DNA of 64,000 bases from Shinella lacus (lineage in GTDB: Bacteria; Pseudomonadota; Alphaproteobacteria; Rhizobiales; Rhizobiaceae). The notes below the pieces were generated by a model. That model had not been told where the DNA came from, did no database searches, and worked only from the letters and a program-made list of their open reading frames with translations. Both the position numbers and the translations under genes were made by a program. This document shows, one piece after another, positions 8,722 through 17,059 of this stretch (within the stretch, counting starts at the first letter, position 1; each line of letters begins with the position of its first letter). Location: assembly GCF_010994755.1 (NCBI RefSeq), contig NZ_WHSB02000014.1, positions 84,254 through 148,253 of the forward strand, given 5' to 3'.

Positions 8722-9750
8722 ATGCCGCACAGGGCTTTTTTTGCCTTCATCATGCCGTCGCTCGTGGCGATGCTGCTCTTCATCGCCTTGCCGATCATCT
8801 CGGTCGCGGTGCAGTCGTTTTATGTCCAGCACGAGCGGGTCGTGACCGAGGTCGAGACCTGCACGCCCTTTGCCGGCTGCACCAAGGAGACGCGCGTCGA
8901 CGCGGAGGCAACCGAGAAGCTGCGCAACGAGGAGCCCCTCGGCCGCTTCAACGGCTTCGGCACCTATCTCGACCGCAACCACCTGGCCGTCAGCGAGATC
9001 GGCGCGATCCTGTCCGACAATGCCGGCTTCAAGGATGCCGCCGCGCGCATCTACAACCTGCCCTTCTACCGCGCACTCGCCTTCACGCTCACCTACACGT
9101 TCGTGGTGACGCCGTTCGCCATGCTGCTCGGCTTCTGCATTGCGCTCGGCGTCGACGCCATTCCGCCCTTCTACAAGGGGCCGGTGATCTTCTTCTCGCT
9201 TTTGCCGATGATCGTCACGCCGCTGGTGGGCGCGCTCATCGTCTACTGGATGGCCTCCTCGCAGGGCATTCTCGGCGCCACGCTGCAAACGCTGCTGAAC
9301 GATCCGACGCTGTCGCTGAAGTCGTCGGCGGCGATGACCTGGATCACGCTGCTCGTCTACGGCATCTGGCACAATGCGCCCTTCTCCTTCGTCGTCTTCT
9401 ATGCCGGCCTGCAGACGGTGCCGCACGACACGCTGGAATCCGCGATGATCGACGGGGCCAACCGCTGGGAGCGCATCCGCTTCGTGGTGATCCCGCATCT
9501 CATGCCGCTCGCCACCTTCGTCGGGCTGGTGCAGCTCATGGACAATTTCCGCGTCTTCGAACCGATCGTCGGCTTCAGCGCGGAGGCCAATGCCACCTCG
9601 CTCTCCTGGTCGATCTTCAACGACCTGCGCGGCCAGGTCGACCAGCTCTTCGGCTCGGCGGCGGCCACTTCGATGCTGACCATCGTCGGCGTGATCATTC
9701 TTCTTTCGCCGGTGCTGGTGCGCACCTGGCGAGACTTCAACCGTCGATGA
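8722..9750 (+). CDS. CUT1 ABC transporter permease (MalF-type)
   Basis: 342-residue inner-membrane permease with a first membrane helix near residues 8-30. A periplasmic segment (about residues 35-110) with a cysteine pair (C..x6..C near 53-60) follows, and then the conserved permease core from about residue 115. The EAA-like loop contacting the ATPase reads ESAMIDGANRWERIRFVVIP. An AGGAGAAGG ribosome site precedes the ATG. The long periplasmic insertion is typical of MalF-like rather than MalG-like subunits. Confidence 0.88.
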   Translation: MPHRAFFAFIMPSLVAMLLFIALPIISVAVQSFYVQHERVVTEVETCTPFAGCTKETRVDAEATEKLRNEEPLGRFNGFGTYLDRNHLAVSEIGAILSDNAGFKDAAARIYNLPFYRALAFTLTYTFVVTPFAMLLGFCIALGVDAIPPFYKGPVIFFSLLPMIVTPLVGALIVYWMASSQGILGATLQTLLNDPTLSLKSSAAMTWITLLVYGIWHNAPFSFVVFYAGLQTVPHDTLESAMIDGANRWERIRFVVIPHLMPLATFVGLVQLMDNFRVFEPIVGFSAEANATSLSWSIFNDLRGQVDQLFGSAAATSMLTIVGVIILLSPVLVRTWRDFNRR

Positions 9751-9760
9751 GGGCGCCGCG

Positions 9761-10642
9761 ATGATTGCGACAAAACGCAGACTGCCCCTGCCACTGGCAG
9801 CGCTTTCCACGGGCTTCGTGCTCCTCTGGGTGTTCGTGGCGGCCTTCCCCTTCATCTGGACGGTCTGGGGATCGTTCAAGGTCGAGCAGGACTTTTTCTC
9901 GCGCGACAGCTGGTGGTTCGCCATCGAAGGTACGCGCACGATCGCCCAGACCGGCTCCGCCTTCACCGGCGACGGCTATTACGGCGCCTGGGTGCTGCGC
10001 GACTTCTTCTCCTCGGTGGTCAACACGGTGATCGTCACCGTCTCGGTGGTGGTCGTGTCGCTGACCTTCGGCACGCTCGGCGGTTATGCGCTGGCGCGCT
10101 CCGGCTACCGCTATACGTTCTGGCTGCTGATGCTGGCGCTGGTGTTTCGCGCCATGCCGCATATCACCCTGGTCTCGGGCTACCTGCTGCCGTTCTTCGA
10201 GATGAACATCTGGGGCTACATGCCGACCGCCATCATCGTGCTGGTCGCCATCAACCAGCCGTTCACGCTGTGGATGCTGCACTCATTCTTCCTGTCGATC
10301 CCGAAAGACCTCGACGAGAGCGCGATGGTCGACGGCTGCTCGCGCTTCCAGGCCTTCCGCCTGGTGGTCATCCCGGTCATGTGGCCGGGCGTCATCACCA
10401 CCGGCCTGTTTTCGTTCCTGCTCGCCTATAACGACTTCGCCGTGACCGCGATGCTGCTCTCCCAGCCCAACCAGACCATGGTGCCGAAGATCGCGAGCTT
10501 CCTCGGCACGATCCAGCAGGAGGGCAACGTCATGTTCGCCGTCGCCGCCGTGGTCTCCGCGACCGCGCCGCTCTTCGTGCTGGTCCTGTTCTTCCAACGT
10601 CAGATCGTCAGCGGCCTCACCGCCGGCGCCGTGAAGGGATAA
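9761..10642 (+). CDS. CUT1 ABC transporter permease (MalG-type)
   Basis: 293-residue partner permease with six predicted membrane segments. The EAA loop ESAMVDGCSRFQAFRLVVIP lies near residue 187. It begins ten bases after the first permease and ends six bases before the ATPase gene, so it is in the same operon. Together with the MalF-type subunit it should form the translocation pore for the cluster A substrate. Confidence 0.88.
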   Translation: MIATKRRLPLPLAALSTGFVLLWVFVAAFPFIWTVWGSFKVEQDFFSRDSWWFAIEGTRTIAQTGSAFTGDGYYGAWVLRDFFSSVVNTVIVTVSVVVVSLTFGTLGGYALARSGYRYTFWLLMLALVFRAMPHITLVSGYLLPFFEMNIWGYMPTAIIVLVAINQPFTLWMLHSFFLSIPKDLDESAMVDGCSRFQAFRLVVIPVMWPGVITTGLFSFLLAYNDFAVTAMLLSQPNQTMVPKIASFLGTIQQEGNVMFAVAAVVSATAPLFVLVLFFQRQIVSGLTAGAVKG

Positions 10643-10648
10643 TCGCAA

Positions 10649-11713
10649 ATGGCCGAAATCCGCCTCAAGAACGTATCGAAGCGTTGGCACAATTTCGTGG
10701 GCGTCGACAATTTCAACCTCGATATCGGCGACCAGGAATTCCTGGTCCTGCTCGGCCCCTCCGGCTGCGGCAAGACGACGACCATGCGCATGATCGCCGG
10801 GCTGGAAGACATCAGCGAGGGCGAGATCTGGCTCGGCGACCGCATGGTCAACAAGCTGGAGCCGAAGGACCGCGACATCTCCATGGTGTTCCAGAGCTAC
10901 GGCCTCTATCCCAACATGACCGTCTACGAAAACATCCGCTTTCCGCTGCGCGTGCGAAAAGTGCCGAAGGAGCTGCATCACGAGAAGGTCATGCAGGCCG
11001 CGCGCATGGTGGAGCTCGTCGACTTCCTGGAACGCCGGCCGGCGGCCCTGTCGGGGGGCCAGCGCCAGCGCGTGGCGCTCGGCCGCGCCATCGTGCGCCA
11101 GCCGGCGGCCTTCCTGATGGACGAGCCGCTGTCCAACCTCGATGCGAAGCTGCGCGTCTCCACCCGCGCCCAGATCAAGAACCTCCAGCACACGCTGAAG
11201 GTCACGACCATCTACGTCACCCATGACCAGATCGAGGCGATGACGCTCGCCGACCGGGTGGTGGTGATGAACAAGGGCCTCGTCCAGCAGGTCGGCACGC
11301 CGACGGAAATCTACGACAACCCCGCCAACACCTTCGTCGCCTCCTTCATCGGTTCGCCGGCCATGAACCTCGTGTCCGGCGATATCGAGAACGGCACGTT
11401 TCGTGGCCCCGGCATCACCATCGGCGGCCTCCAGGCCAATGTGAAGGGTCCGGTGACGCTCGGCTTTCGCGCCGAGGATGCGACGCTCGTCTCCGAAGGC
11501 GGCGAGCTTGGCGCGGACGTCTATTCGATGGAGCTGCTCGGCGAGGCCACCATGGCGAGCTTCCGCATCGGCGACCAGCTCGTCTCCATCAAGTCCGGCA
11601 AGGAATACCGCGCCGCCATCGGCGATCTCCTGCATGCCGCCATCCCGGCCGCGATCTGTCACCTGTTCGACAGCAAGACCGGTGTGCGGATCGCGCGGCC
11701 CCAGAGCAACTAA
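10649..11713 (+). CDS. CUT1 ABC transporter ATP-binding protein (MalK/UgpC-type)
   Basis: 354-residue ATPase with Walker A GPSGCGKTTT, the Q-loop in MVFQSYGLYPNM, signature LSGGQRQRVALGRAIV, Walker B AFLMDEPLSNLDA and the switch His in YVTHDQ. The C-terminal part, about residues 235-354, is a TOBE/OB-type regulatory domain, as in MalK and UgpC. It powers uptake through the two permeases just upstream. ATPases of this class are sometimes shared between importers. Confidence 0.92.
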   Translation: MAEIRLKNVSKRWHNFVGVDNFNLDIGDQEFLVLLGPSGCGKTTTMRMIAGLEDISEGEIWLGDRMVNKLEPKDRDISMVFQSYGLYPNMTVYENIRFPLRVRKVPKELHHEKVMQAARMVELVDFLERRPAALSGGQRQRVALGRAIVRQPAAFLMDEPLSNLDAKLRVSTRAQIKNLQHTLKVTTIYVTHDQIEAMTLADRVVVMNKGLVQQVGTPTEIYDNPANTFVASFIGSPAMNLVSGDIENGTFRGPGITIGGLQANVKGPVTLGFRAEDATLVSEGGELGADVYSMELLGEATMASFRIGDQLVSIKSGKEYRAAIGDLLHAAIPAAICHLFDSKTGVRIARPQSN

Positions 11714-11725
11714 GGGAAGACTTTC

Positions 11726-13036
11726 ATGACCGTTACCTATCTCAAACGCGGCAAGCCCGAGGCGCAGCGCTCCGAGGACGACACCAAGGTCCGCGCCGTG
11801 GTCGAGGCGACGCTGAAGGATATCGAGACGCGGGGCGATGCGGCCGTGCGCGATCTTTCGGAGAAGTTCGACAAGTTCTCGCCGCCGTCCTTCCGGCTGA
11901 GCGCCTCCGAGATCGAGGCCGCCATCTCCAAGGTCTCGGCGCGCGACATGGCCGATATCGATTTCGCCCAGACGCAGATCCGCCGCTTCGCAGAAGCGCA
12001 GCGCGCCTCGATGATCGACATCGAGGTGGAGACCATGCCCGGCGTGATCCTTGGCCACCGCAACATTCCGGTGCAGTCGGTCGGCTGCTATGTGCCGGGC
12101 GGCAAGTTCCCGATGGTGGCGTCGGCCCATATGTCGGTGCTGACGGCGTCCGTTGCTGGCGTGCCGCGCATCGTGGCCTCCGCCCCACCGCAGAAGGGCG
12201 AGCCCCATCCGGCGATCGTCGCCGCCATGCACAAGGCGGGCGCGCATGAGATCTACGTGCTCGGCGGCATGCAGGCCGTCGGCGCCATGGCGCTCGGCAC
12301 CGAGACGATCAAGCCGGTCGACATGCTGGTCGGCCCCGGCAATGCCTTCGTCGCCGAGGCCAAGCGCCAGCTCTACGGCCGCGTCGGCATCGACCTCTTC
12401 GCCGGCCCGACCGAGACCATGGTGATCGCCGACGAGACGGTGGACGCGGAAATGTGCGCCACGGACCTCATCGGCCAGGCCGAACACGGCTACAATTCGC
12501 CCTCCGTCCTGCTGACCAATTCGGACAAGCTGGCGCGGCAGACGCTGGAGGAGATCGACCGCATCCTTTCGATCATTCCGACCACGGAAACCGCCACCGC
12601 CTCCTGGCGCGACTATGGCGAGGTCATCGTCTGCGACACCTATGAGGAGATGCTGGAGGTCGCCAACGACATCGCCTCCGAGCACGTTCAGGTGATGACC
12701 GACCGCGACGACTGGTTCCTGGAGAACATGCATTCCTACGGCGCGCTGTTCCTCGGCCCGCGCACCAATGTCGCCAATGGCGACAAGGTGATCGGCACCA
12801 ACCACACGCTGCCGACCAAGAAGGCCGGGCGCTATACCGGCGGTCTCTGGGTCGGCAAATTCCTGAAAACCCATTCCTACCAGCGTGTGACGACCGACGC
12901 GGCGGCGGCCGAAGTCGGCGCCTATTGCTCGCGGCTGTGCCTGCTCGAAGGTTTCGTCGGCCATGCCGAACAGGCGAATGTGCGCGTGCGCCGCTATGGC
13001 GGGCGCAACATTCCTTATGGGGAGGCTGCCGCCTGA
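11726..13036 (+). CDS. Histidinol-dehydrogenase-family catabolic dehydrogenase, copy 1
   Basis: 436-residue zinc- and NAD-dependent dehydrogenase of the HisD fold. Metal and catalytic residues of HisD are present: Gln and His in GQAEHGY, Glu-His in ASEHVQV, Asp and His in [14 protein letters not shown], and Glu-x4-His in EGFVGH. There are no histidine biosynthesis neighbours. It lies between a sugar importer and an SDR, so it probably oxidises an imported alcohol by two steps to an acid. HpsN, which oxidises dihydroxypropane sulfonate, is a known catabolic HisD relative and a possible model, but no sulfonate genes are seen here. A paralogue lies at 18866-20155. Confidence 0.82.
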   Translation: MTVTYLKRGKPEAQRSEDDTKVRAVVEATLKDIETRGDAAVRDLSEKFDKFSPPSFRLSASEIEAAISKVSARDMADIDFAQTQIRRFAEAQRASMIDIEVETMPGVILGHRNIPVQSVGCYVPGGKFPMVASAHMSVLTASVAGVPRIVASAPPQKGEPHPAIVAAMHKAGAHEIYVLGGMQAVGAMALGTETIKPVDMLVGPGNAFVAEAKRQLYGRVGIDLFAGPTETMVIADETVDAEMCATDLIGQAEHGYNSPSVLLTNSDKLARQTLEEIDRILSIIPTTETATASWRDYGEVIVCDTYEEMLEVANDIASEHVQVMTDRDDWFLENMHSYGALFLGPRTNVANGDKVIGTNHTLPTKKAGRYTGGLWVGKFLKTHSYQRVTTDAAAAEVGAYCSRLCLLEGFVGHAEQANVRVRRYGGRNIPYGEAAA

Positions 13037-13800
13037 TGGAGATTCCCCGCACGCCCTCCTTCCGCCTCGACGGCAAACGCGCGCTGGTGGCCGGTGCTTC
13101 CTCCGGCATCGGCTTCGGCTGCGCGGTGGCCCTGGCGGAGGCGGGCGCGCATGTGGTGCTGTCGGCGCGCTCGGCGGAAAAGCTCGGCGAGGCGGTGGAG
13201 GCGATCCGCGCGGAAGGCTTTTCGGCCGAATCGCTGGTGCTGGATGTCGCCGATGTCGAGGCCACCGAGGCGGCAATTGCCGCGCACGGGCCGTTCCATG
13301 TGCTGGTCAACAGCGCCGGCATCGCCCGTCATGGCCCGGCGGTGGCGACGAGCCCGGCGGATTTCGACGCCGTCTTCGATCTCAACGGGCGCGGCGCCTA
13401 TTTCCTCACCCGCGCGGTGGCGAAGGGGCTGATTGAAGCCGGCCAGCCCGGCTCGCTGATCAACGTCTCCTCGCAGATGGCCCATGTCGGCGGCATCGAC
13501 CGGGCGGTCTACGCCGCCACCAAACATGCCGTCGAGGGCTTCACCAAGTCCATGGCGATCGAATGGGGGCCGCACGGCATCCGGGTAAACACGATCTGCC
13601 CGACCTTCATCCGCACCCCGCTCACCGAGCAGACCTTCGCCAATCCCGAGCGGGTGCAGTGGATAACGCAGAAAATCAAGCTCGGGCGCATCGGTCGCGT
13701 GGAAGACATTATGGCCGCCGTCACCTATCTTGCCGGCGATGCCGCGGCGATGGTGACGGGGACGGCGCTGATGGTTGATGGGGGTTGGACAGCGGACTGA
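13036..13800 (+). CDS. Short-chain dehydrogenase/reductase
   Basis: 254-residue classical SDR with the glycine motif GASSGIG at residues 20-26, NSAG at 92-95, catalytic Ser145/146, and Tyr159-x3-Lys163 (VYAATKHA). The C-terminal segment VTGTALMVDGGWT is typical of SDRs acting on sugars and polyols. Its start codon overlaps the hisD-like stop, and its stop overlaps the lacI start (both TGATG), so all three are translationally coupled. It should oxidise or reduce an intermediate of the same pathway. Confidence 0.88.
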   Translation: MEIPRTPSFRLDGKRALVAGASSGIGFGCAVALAEAGAHVVLSARSAEKLGEAVEAIRAEGFSAESLVLDVADVEATEAAIAAHGPFHVLVNSAGIARHGPAVATSPADFDAVFDLNGRGAYFLTRAVAKGLIEAGQPGSLINVSSQMAHVGGIDRAVYAATKHAVEGFTKSMAIEWGPHGIRVNTICPTFIRTPLTEQTFANPERVQWITQKIKLGRIGRVEDIMAAVTYLAGDAAAMVTGTALMVDGGWTAD

Positions 13801-14828
13801 TGGCAAACGACAAGGTCACGTCGAACGATGTTGCGCGGCTTGCGGGTGTGAGCCAGTCGGCGGTCTCGCGGTATTTCACGCCGGGGACCTCGGTGTCGAA
13901 GAAGACGGCGGAGAAGATCCGGGCGGCGGCGGAAGAACTCGGCTACCGGCCGAACGTGCTCGCCCGCTCGCTGATCACCGGCCGCAGCCGCATCATCGGC
14001 CTCGTCGTCGCCTACCTTGAGAACTACTTCTACCCGGAGGTGGTGGAGCGCCTGTCGAAGGCGCTTCAGGACCAGGGCTACCATGTGCTGGTCTTCATCT
14101 CCTCGATCGCGTCGGAAAATGTCGACCAGATCACCCAGGAGATCCTCGATTACCAGGTGGACGGCATCGTGCTCGCTTCCGCCAACATGTCCTCCGAGCT
14201 TGCGGCGCGCTGCCACGCGTCGGGCGTGCCGATCGTGCTGTTCAACCGCCTGCAGGACGATGTGCGGCTTTCCGCCGTCACCTCCGACAACCGCGCCGGC
14301 GGCCGGGCGCTGGCCGACCTGCTCGTCTCGCTCGGCCACACCCGCTGCGGCTACATCGCCGGCTTCGAGGGCGCCTCGACGCAGCGCGACCGCGAGCAGG
14401 GTTTTTGCGAGGGGCTGGAGGCGGCGGGGCTGACGCTCTTTGCCCGCGGGGTCGGCAATTTCCGCTATGACGAGGCGCAGGCGGCCGCACGGCGCATGTT
14501 CGCCGGACCGGACCGGCCGGACGCCGTCTTCGTCTGCAACGACCACATGGCCTTCGCCGTGATGGATGTGCTGCGCTTCGAGCTCGGGCTCGCCATTCCC
14601 GGCGACGTCTCGGTCGTCGGCTTCGACGACGTGCCGCCGGCGCGCTGGCCGGCCTATAACCTCACGACCATCCGCCAGAATGTCGACGACATGGTCGCCG
14701 AGACGGTGGCGACGCTGATGCAGAGCATCAAGGAAGGCGAGGGCGCCGCGCGCCGCGTCATCCTCGACGGCACCCTCGTGCAACGCGGCTCGACCGCCCA
14801 GAAGACTCCGACAGACGAGACACGCTAG
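13800..14828 (+). CDS. LacI-family transcriptional regulator of cluster A
   Basis: 342-residue LacI-type regulator. The N-terminal helix-turn-helix is SNDVARLAGVSQSAVSRYF, followed by a hinge helix near NVLARSLITGRS and a periplasmic-binding-like effector domain to the end. It is the last gene of the transporter operon and overlaps the SDR stop. Its likely sites are the TGCATACGTATGCA palindromes at 5959, 7250, 14879 and 20276. The effector is probably the imported compound or a metabolite of it. Confidence 0.9.
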   Translation: MANDKVTSNDVARLAGVSQSAVSRYFTPGTSVSKKTAEKIRAAAEELGYRPNVLARSLITGRSRIIGLVVAYLENYFYPEVVERLSKALQDQGYHVLVFISSIASENVDQITQEILDYQVDGIVLASANMSSELAARCHASGVPIVLFNRLQDDVRLSAVTSDNRAGGRALADLLVSLGHTRCGYIAGFEGASTQRDREQGFCEGLEAAGLTLFARGVGNFRYDEAQAAARRMFAGPDRPDAVFVCNDHMAFAVMDVLRFELGLAIPGDVSVVGFDDVPPARWPAYNLTTIRQNVDDMVAETVATLMQSIKEGEGAARRVILDGTLVQRGSTAQKTPTDETR

Positions 14829-14878
14829 CCAGCCGCCCCCCGACAGGGGGACGGGCAAACCTTGTCCGCAACCCATTT

Positions 14879-14892
14879 TGCATACGTATGAA
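14879..14892. promoter_or_regulatory. Cluster A operator, site 3
   Basis: TGCATACGTATGAA differs from the perfect palindrome at one base. It lies between lacI and the bicupin gene and ends ten bases before the bicupin ATG, overlapping its GAAAGG ribosome site. This implies a separate regulated start for the bicupin. Confidence 0.65.
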
Positions 14893-14902
14893 AGGCTGAA
14901 AC

Positions 14903-15874
14903 ATGCAGATCTCCCAGACGGAAATGGAAAAACGCATCGTCCGCTACGGCGAATTGAAGCCCTGCCGCACCGCCTTCATCGACGCCCACACGCCGGGCTC
15001 GAACAGCAAGGAAAATTTTACGATCATCGGCGGCGGCGTCTCGGAAAGCCCGGACCAGCATGTCCACATCAAGGACACGCCCGGCTTCAACATCGGCGCC
15101 GCCGGCCAGCCGCCGAAATGCCGCAACTCGCTGCATTCGCACCGCACGGCCGAAGTGTTCTTCGTGCTGAAGGGCCGGTGGCGCTTCTTCTGGGGCCGCT
15201 ACGGCACGGCCGGCGAAGTGGTGCTGGAAGAGGGCGACATCTTCAACATCCCGACCGGCATCTTCCGCGGCTTCGAGAATATCGGCACGGATTACGGGAT
15301 GATCATGGCGATCCTCGGCGGCGACGATGCCGGCGGCGGCGTCATCTGGGCGCCGCAGGTCATCGAGGACGCGAAGGCGCACGGCCTGGTGCTCGGCGAG
15401 AACGGCAAGCTCTATGACAGCAAGAAGGGCCAGGCGCTGCCCGACGGCATCAAGCCCATGCCGCTCCTCACCGACGAAGAGCTGAAGGCCTTCCCGGAAA
15501 CGCCGGTGACGGACGTGGTGCGCGACTATGTCGCCCGCTACTGGGACCTGATGGCGCTGGCGCAGAAGGCACCGGCCCGGGTGATCGGCGAAAATGCCCT
15601 GCTGCGCGACAAGCCCGGCTTCGACGTAGAACTGCTCACCCGCGGCTCCATTCCGGAAGACGCCTATACCAACGAGCGCCACGAGGTGCTGATGGTGATG
15701 CGCGGCCATTGGAAACTCGGCTGGGAGGGCGGCGAAGCGGTGCTGGCACCGGGCGATACCTGCGCGGTCCCCCCCGGCCTGAAGCACAGCCTGGTGCCGT
15801 CGATGACCGGCGAAGCCAGCCTCTACCGCGTCGTCTCGACGGGGGACAAGGCCGGGCTCACCTGGCGCGGGTGA
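14903..15874 (+). CDS. Bicupin-domain protein
   Basis: 323 residues with two cupin domains. The N-terminal cupin is near residues 60-150, with metal-ligand motif LHSHRTAEVFFVLKG and a later HxGxE-like barrel. The C-terminal cupin is near 230-315, with NERHEVLMVMRGHW and PPGLKHSL. Cupins bind a metal and act as dioxygenases, isomerases or epimerases, and the reaction here is unknown. A cluster A operator directly upstream and a stem-loop downstream suggest a single-gene unit in the same regulon. Confidence 0.8.
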   Translation: MQISQTEMEKRIVRYGELKPCRTAFIDAHTPGSNSKENFTIIGGGVSESPDQHVHIKDTPGFNIGAAGQPPKCRNSLHSHRTAEVFFVLKGRWRFFWGRYGTAGEVVLEEGDIFNIPTGIFRGFENIGTDYGMIMAILGGDDAGGGVIWAPQVIEDAKAHGLVLGENGKLYDSKKGQALPDGIKPMPLLTDEELKAFPETPVTDVVRDYVARYWDLMALAQKAPARVIGENALLRDKPGFDVELLTRGSIPEDAYTNERHEVLMVMRGHWKLGWEGGEAVLAPGDTCAVPPGLKHSLVPSMTGEASLYRVVSTGDKAGLTWRG

Positions 15875-15879
15875 TATAG

Positions 15880-15915
15880 AGCAATTCCGGTGAACTCCGG
15901 CTCACCGGAATTGCT
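15880..15915 (+). terminator. Stem-loop terminator after the bicupin gene
   Basis: AGCAATTCCGGTGA (15880-15893) pairs perfectly with TCACCGGAATTGCT (15902-15915) across an eight-base loop and is followed by a T-rich tract (TTCGTTTCTTGG). It is a likely Rho-independent terminator. Confidence 0.7.
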
Positions 15916-16003
15916 TTCGTTTCTTGGTTTTGCCGCCGACGCCGAAGCGATGCCCCTTCGGTGGAAACGGTCTGGAAAAGGGCGGGGCGAGCGCATCGCC
16001 CAT

Positions 16004-16120
16004 CCCCCTCATCCGACCCTTCAGGCCACCTTCTCCCCGTGGGGAGAAGGGAAACGAAGCGCCGACGATCCTCCCCTTCTCCCCCACGGGGAGAAGGTGC
16101 CGGCAGGCGGACGAGGGGGC
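16004..16120. repeat. RIME-like intergenic repeat, forward copy
   Basis: A roughly 117-base mosaic palindrome starting CCCCCTCATCCGACCC, with two internal cores of the type TTCTCCCC-N-GGGGAGAAGG, ending at ACGAGGGGG. The same element occurs reversed at 18538-18657. It fills most of the 307-base gap between the bicupin and RraA-like genes. No gene is seen there. Confidence 0.75.
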
Positions 16121-16181
16121 TTTCTCAACGGGGCGGCAAACGTGCCGCCTCTTCCCCGCAACACGTTTTGGAGGACATCCC

Positions 16182-16877
16182 TTGGACGACGCACTTCTCG
16201 CCCTGCTGCGCACGGTCGACACGCCCACCGTCTGCAACGCGATCGAGGTGGCGCAGGGCAAGCGCGGCTTCGATGCCTTCACCCGCGGCACGCTGATCAG
16301 CTCGGCGCCATCGGCCCCGGCGATCGTCGGCTACGCCCGCACGGCAAAGATCGCCGCCGCCTCCCCCTCGACGGAGGACCCCGCCACCATCCGCACACGG
16401 CGCATGGATTATTACCGCCACATGGCGAGCGGCCCGGCACCCTCGCTCGTCGTCATCGAGGACACGGATTTCCCCGATTGCGTCGGCGCCTTCTGGGGCG
16501 AGATCAACGCCACGGTGCATCGCGGGCTCGGCCTTTACGGCGTGCTGACCAATGGCGTCATGCGCGACCTCGGCGACGTGCCGGACGACTTTCCCATGCT
16601 CGCCGGCTCGCTCGGCCCGAGCCACGCCTTCGTGCATGTCGAGGCGATCGGCGTGCCCGTCACCGTCTTCGGCCTCACCGTCCATCCCGGCGACCTCGTG
16701 CATGCCGACCGCCACGGCGCCGTCGTTGTGCCGCCGGAGATCATCCCGGTGCTTGCCGCCTCGATCGAGAAATTGCAGGCCACCGAAAAGCTGATCCTCG
16801 AACCCGCTCGACAGCCCGGCTTCGATCTCGCAAAGTTCGAAGCCGCATGGGCCACATTCGAGGCCGCCAGGACCTGA
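16182..16877 (+). CDS. RraA-like / HMG-CHA aldolase-family protein
   Basis: About 231 residues with the RraA fold, which is shared by RNase E inhibitor A and the 4-hydroxy-4-methyl-2-oxoglutarate aldolases. Visible family motifs are TNGVMRDL and HADRHGAVVVP, which carry the Arg-Asp pair and metal-site acids. The start is read as TTG 16182 because GGAGG ends eight bases upstream and family similarity begins at once (DDALLALLRTVDTPTVCNA). It is followed by the AtzG-like and amidase genes. A pyruvate- or oxaloacetate-releasing aldolase or decarboxylase is the best guess. Confidence 0.72.
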   Translation: MDDALLALLRTVDTPTVCNAIEVAQGKRGFDAFTRGTLISSAPSAPAIVGYARTAKIAAASPSTEDPATIRTRRMDYYRHMASGPAPSLVVIEDTDFPDCVGAFWGEINATVHRGLGLYGVLTNGVMRDLGDVPDDFPMLAGSLGPSHAFVHVEAIGVPVTVFGLTVHPGDLVHADRHGAVVVPPEIIPVLAASIEKLQATEKLILEPARQPGFDLAKFEAAWATFEAART

Positions 16878-16888
16878 CGGAGCACGCC

Positions 16889-17059
16889 ATGGCCCAACCC
16901 GAAACCGCCCGCCCGACGCTGGCCATCCTCCGCAAACAGGCCCGCGCCAGCGGCATCACCATCGCCCCCGAGCGTGAACAATTCGTGCTGGCCGGCGCGC
17001 AGCACCTGCACGAGGCGGCTCAGCGGCTGGACGACATCGCCGCGGACGAAAAGCCGTGA
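16889..17059 (+). CDS. AtzG-like small protein (DUF4089)
   Basis: 56-residue all-helical protein ending LHEAAQRLDDIAADEKP. Its size and position directly before an AtzE-type amidase match AtzG, the small subunit needed by the 1-carboxybiuret hydrolase AtzE. Its stop overlaps the amidase start (TGATG), so the two should be made in equal amounts as an amidase complex. The substrate need not be carboxybiuret, since no other cyanurate genes are present. Confidence 0.6.
   Translation: MAQPETARPTLAILRKQARASGITIAPEREQFVLAGAQHLHEAAQRLDDIAADEKP

Noticed and set aside
11726..13036. Biosynthetic histidinol dehydrogenase (hisD)
   Set aside because: No other his genes are nearby, a second paralogue is close, and both are under a catabolic operator.
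10283..13276. A 997-codon open frame on the minus strand
   Set aside because: It lies antisense to the permease, ATPase and hisD-like genes, has the Arg/His/Gly-rich composition of a GC-rich shadow frame and shows no domain.
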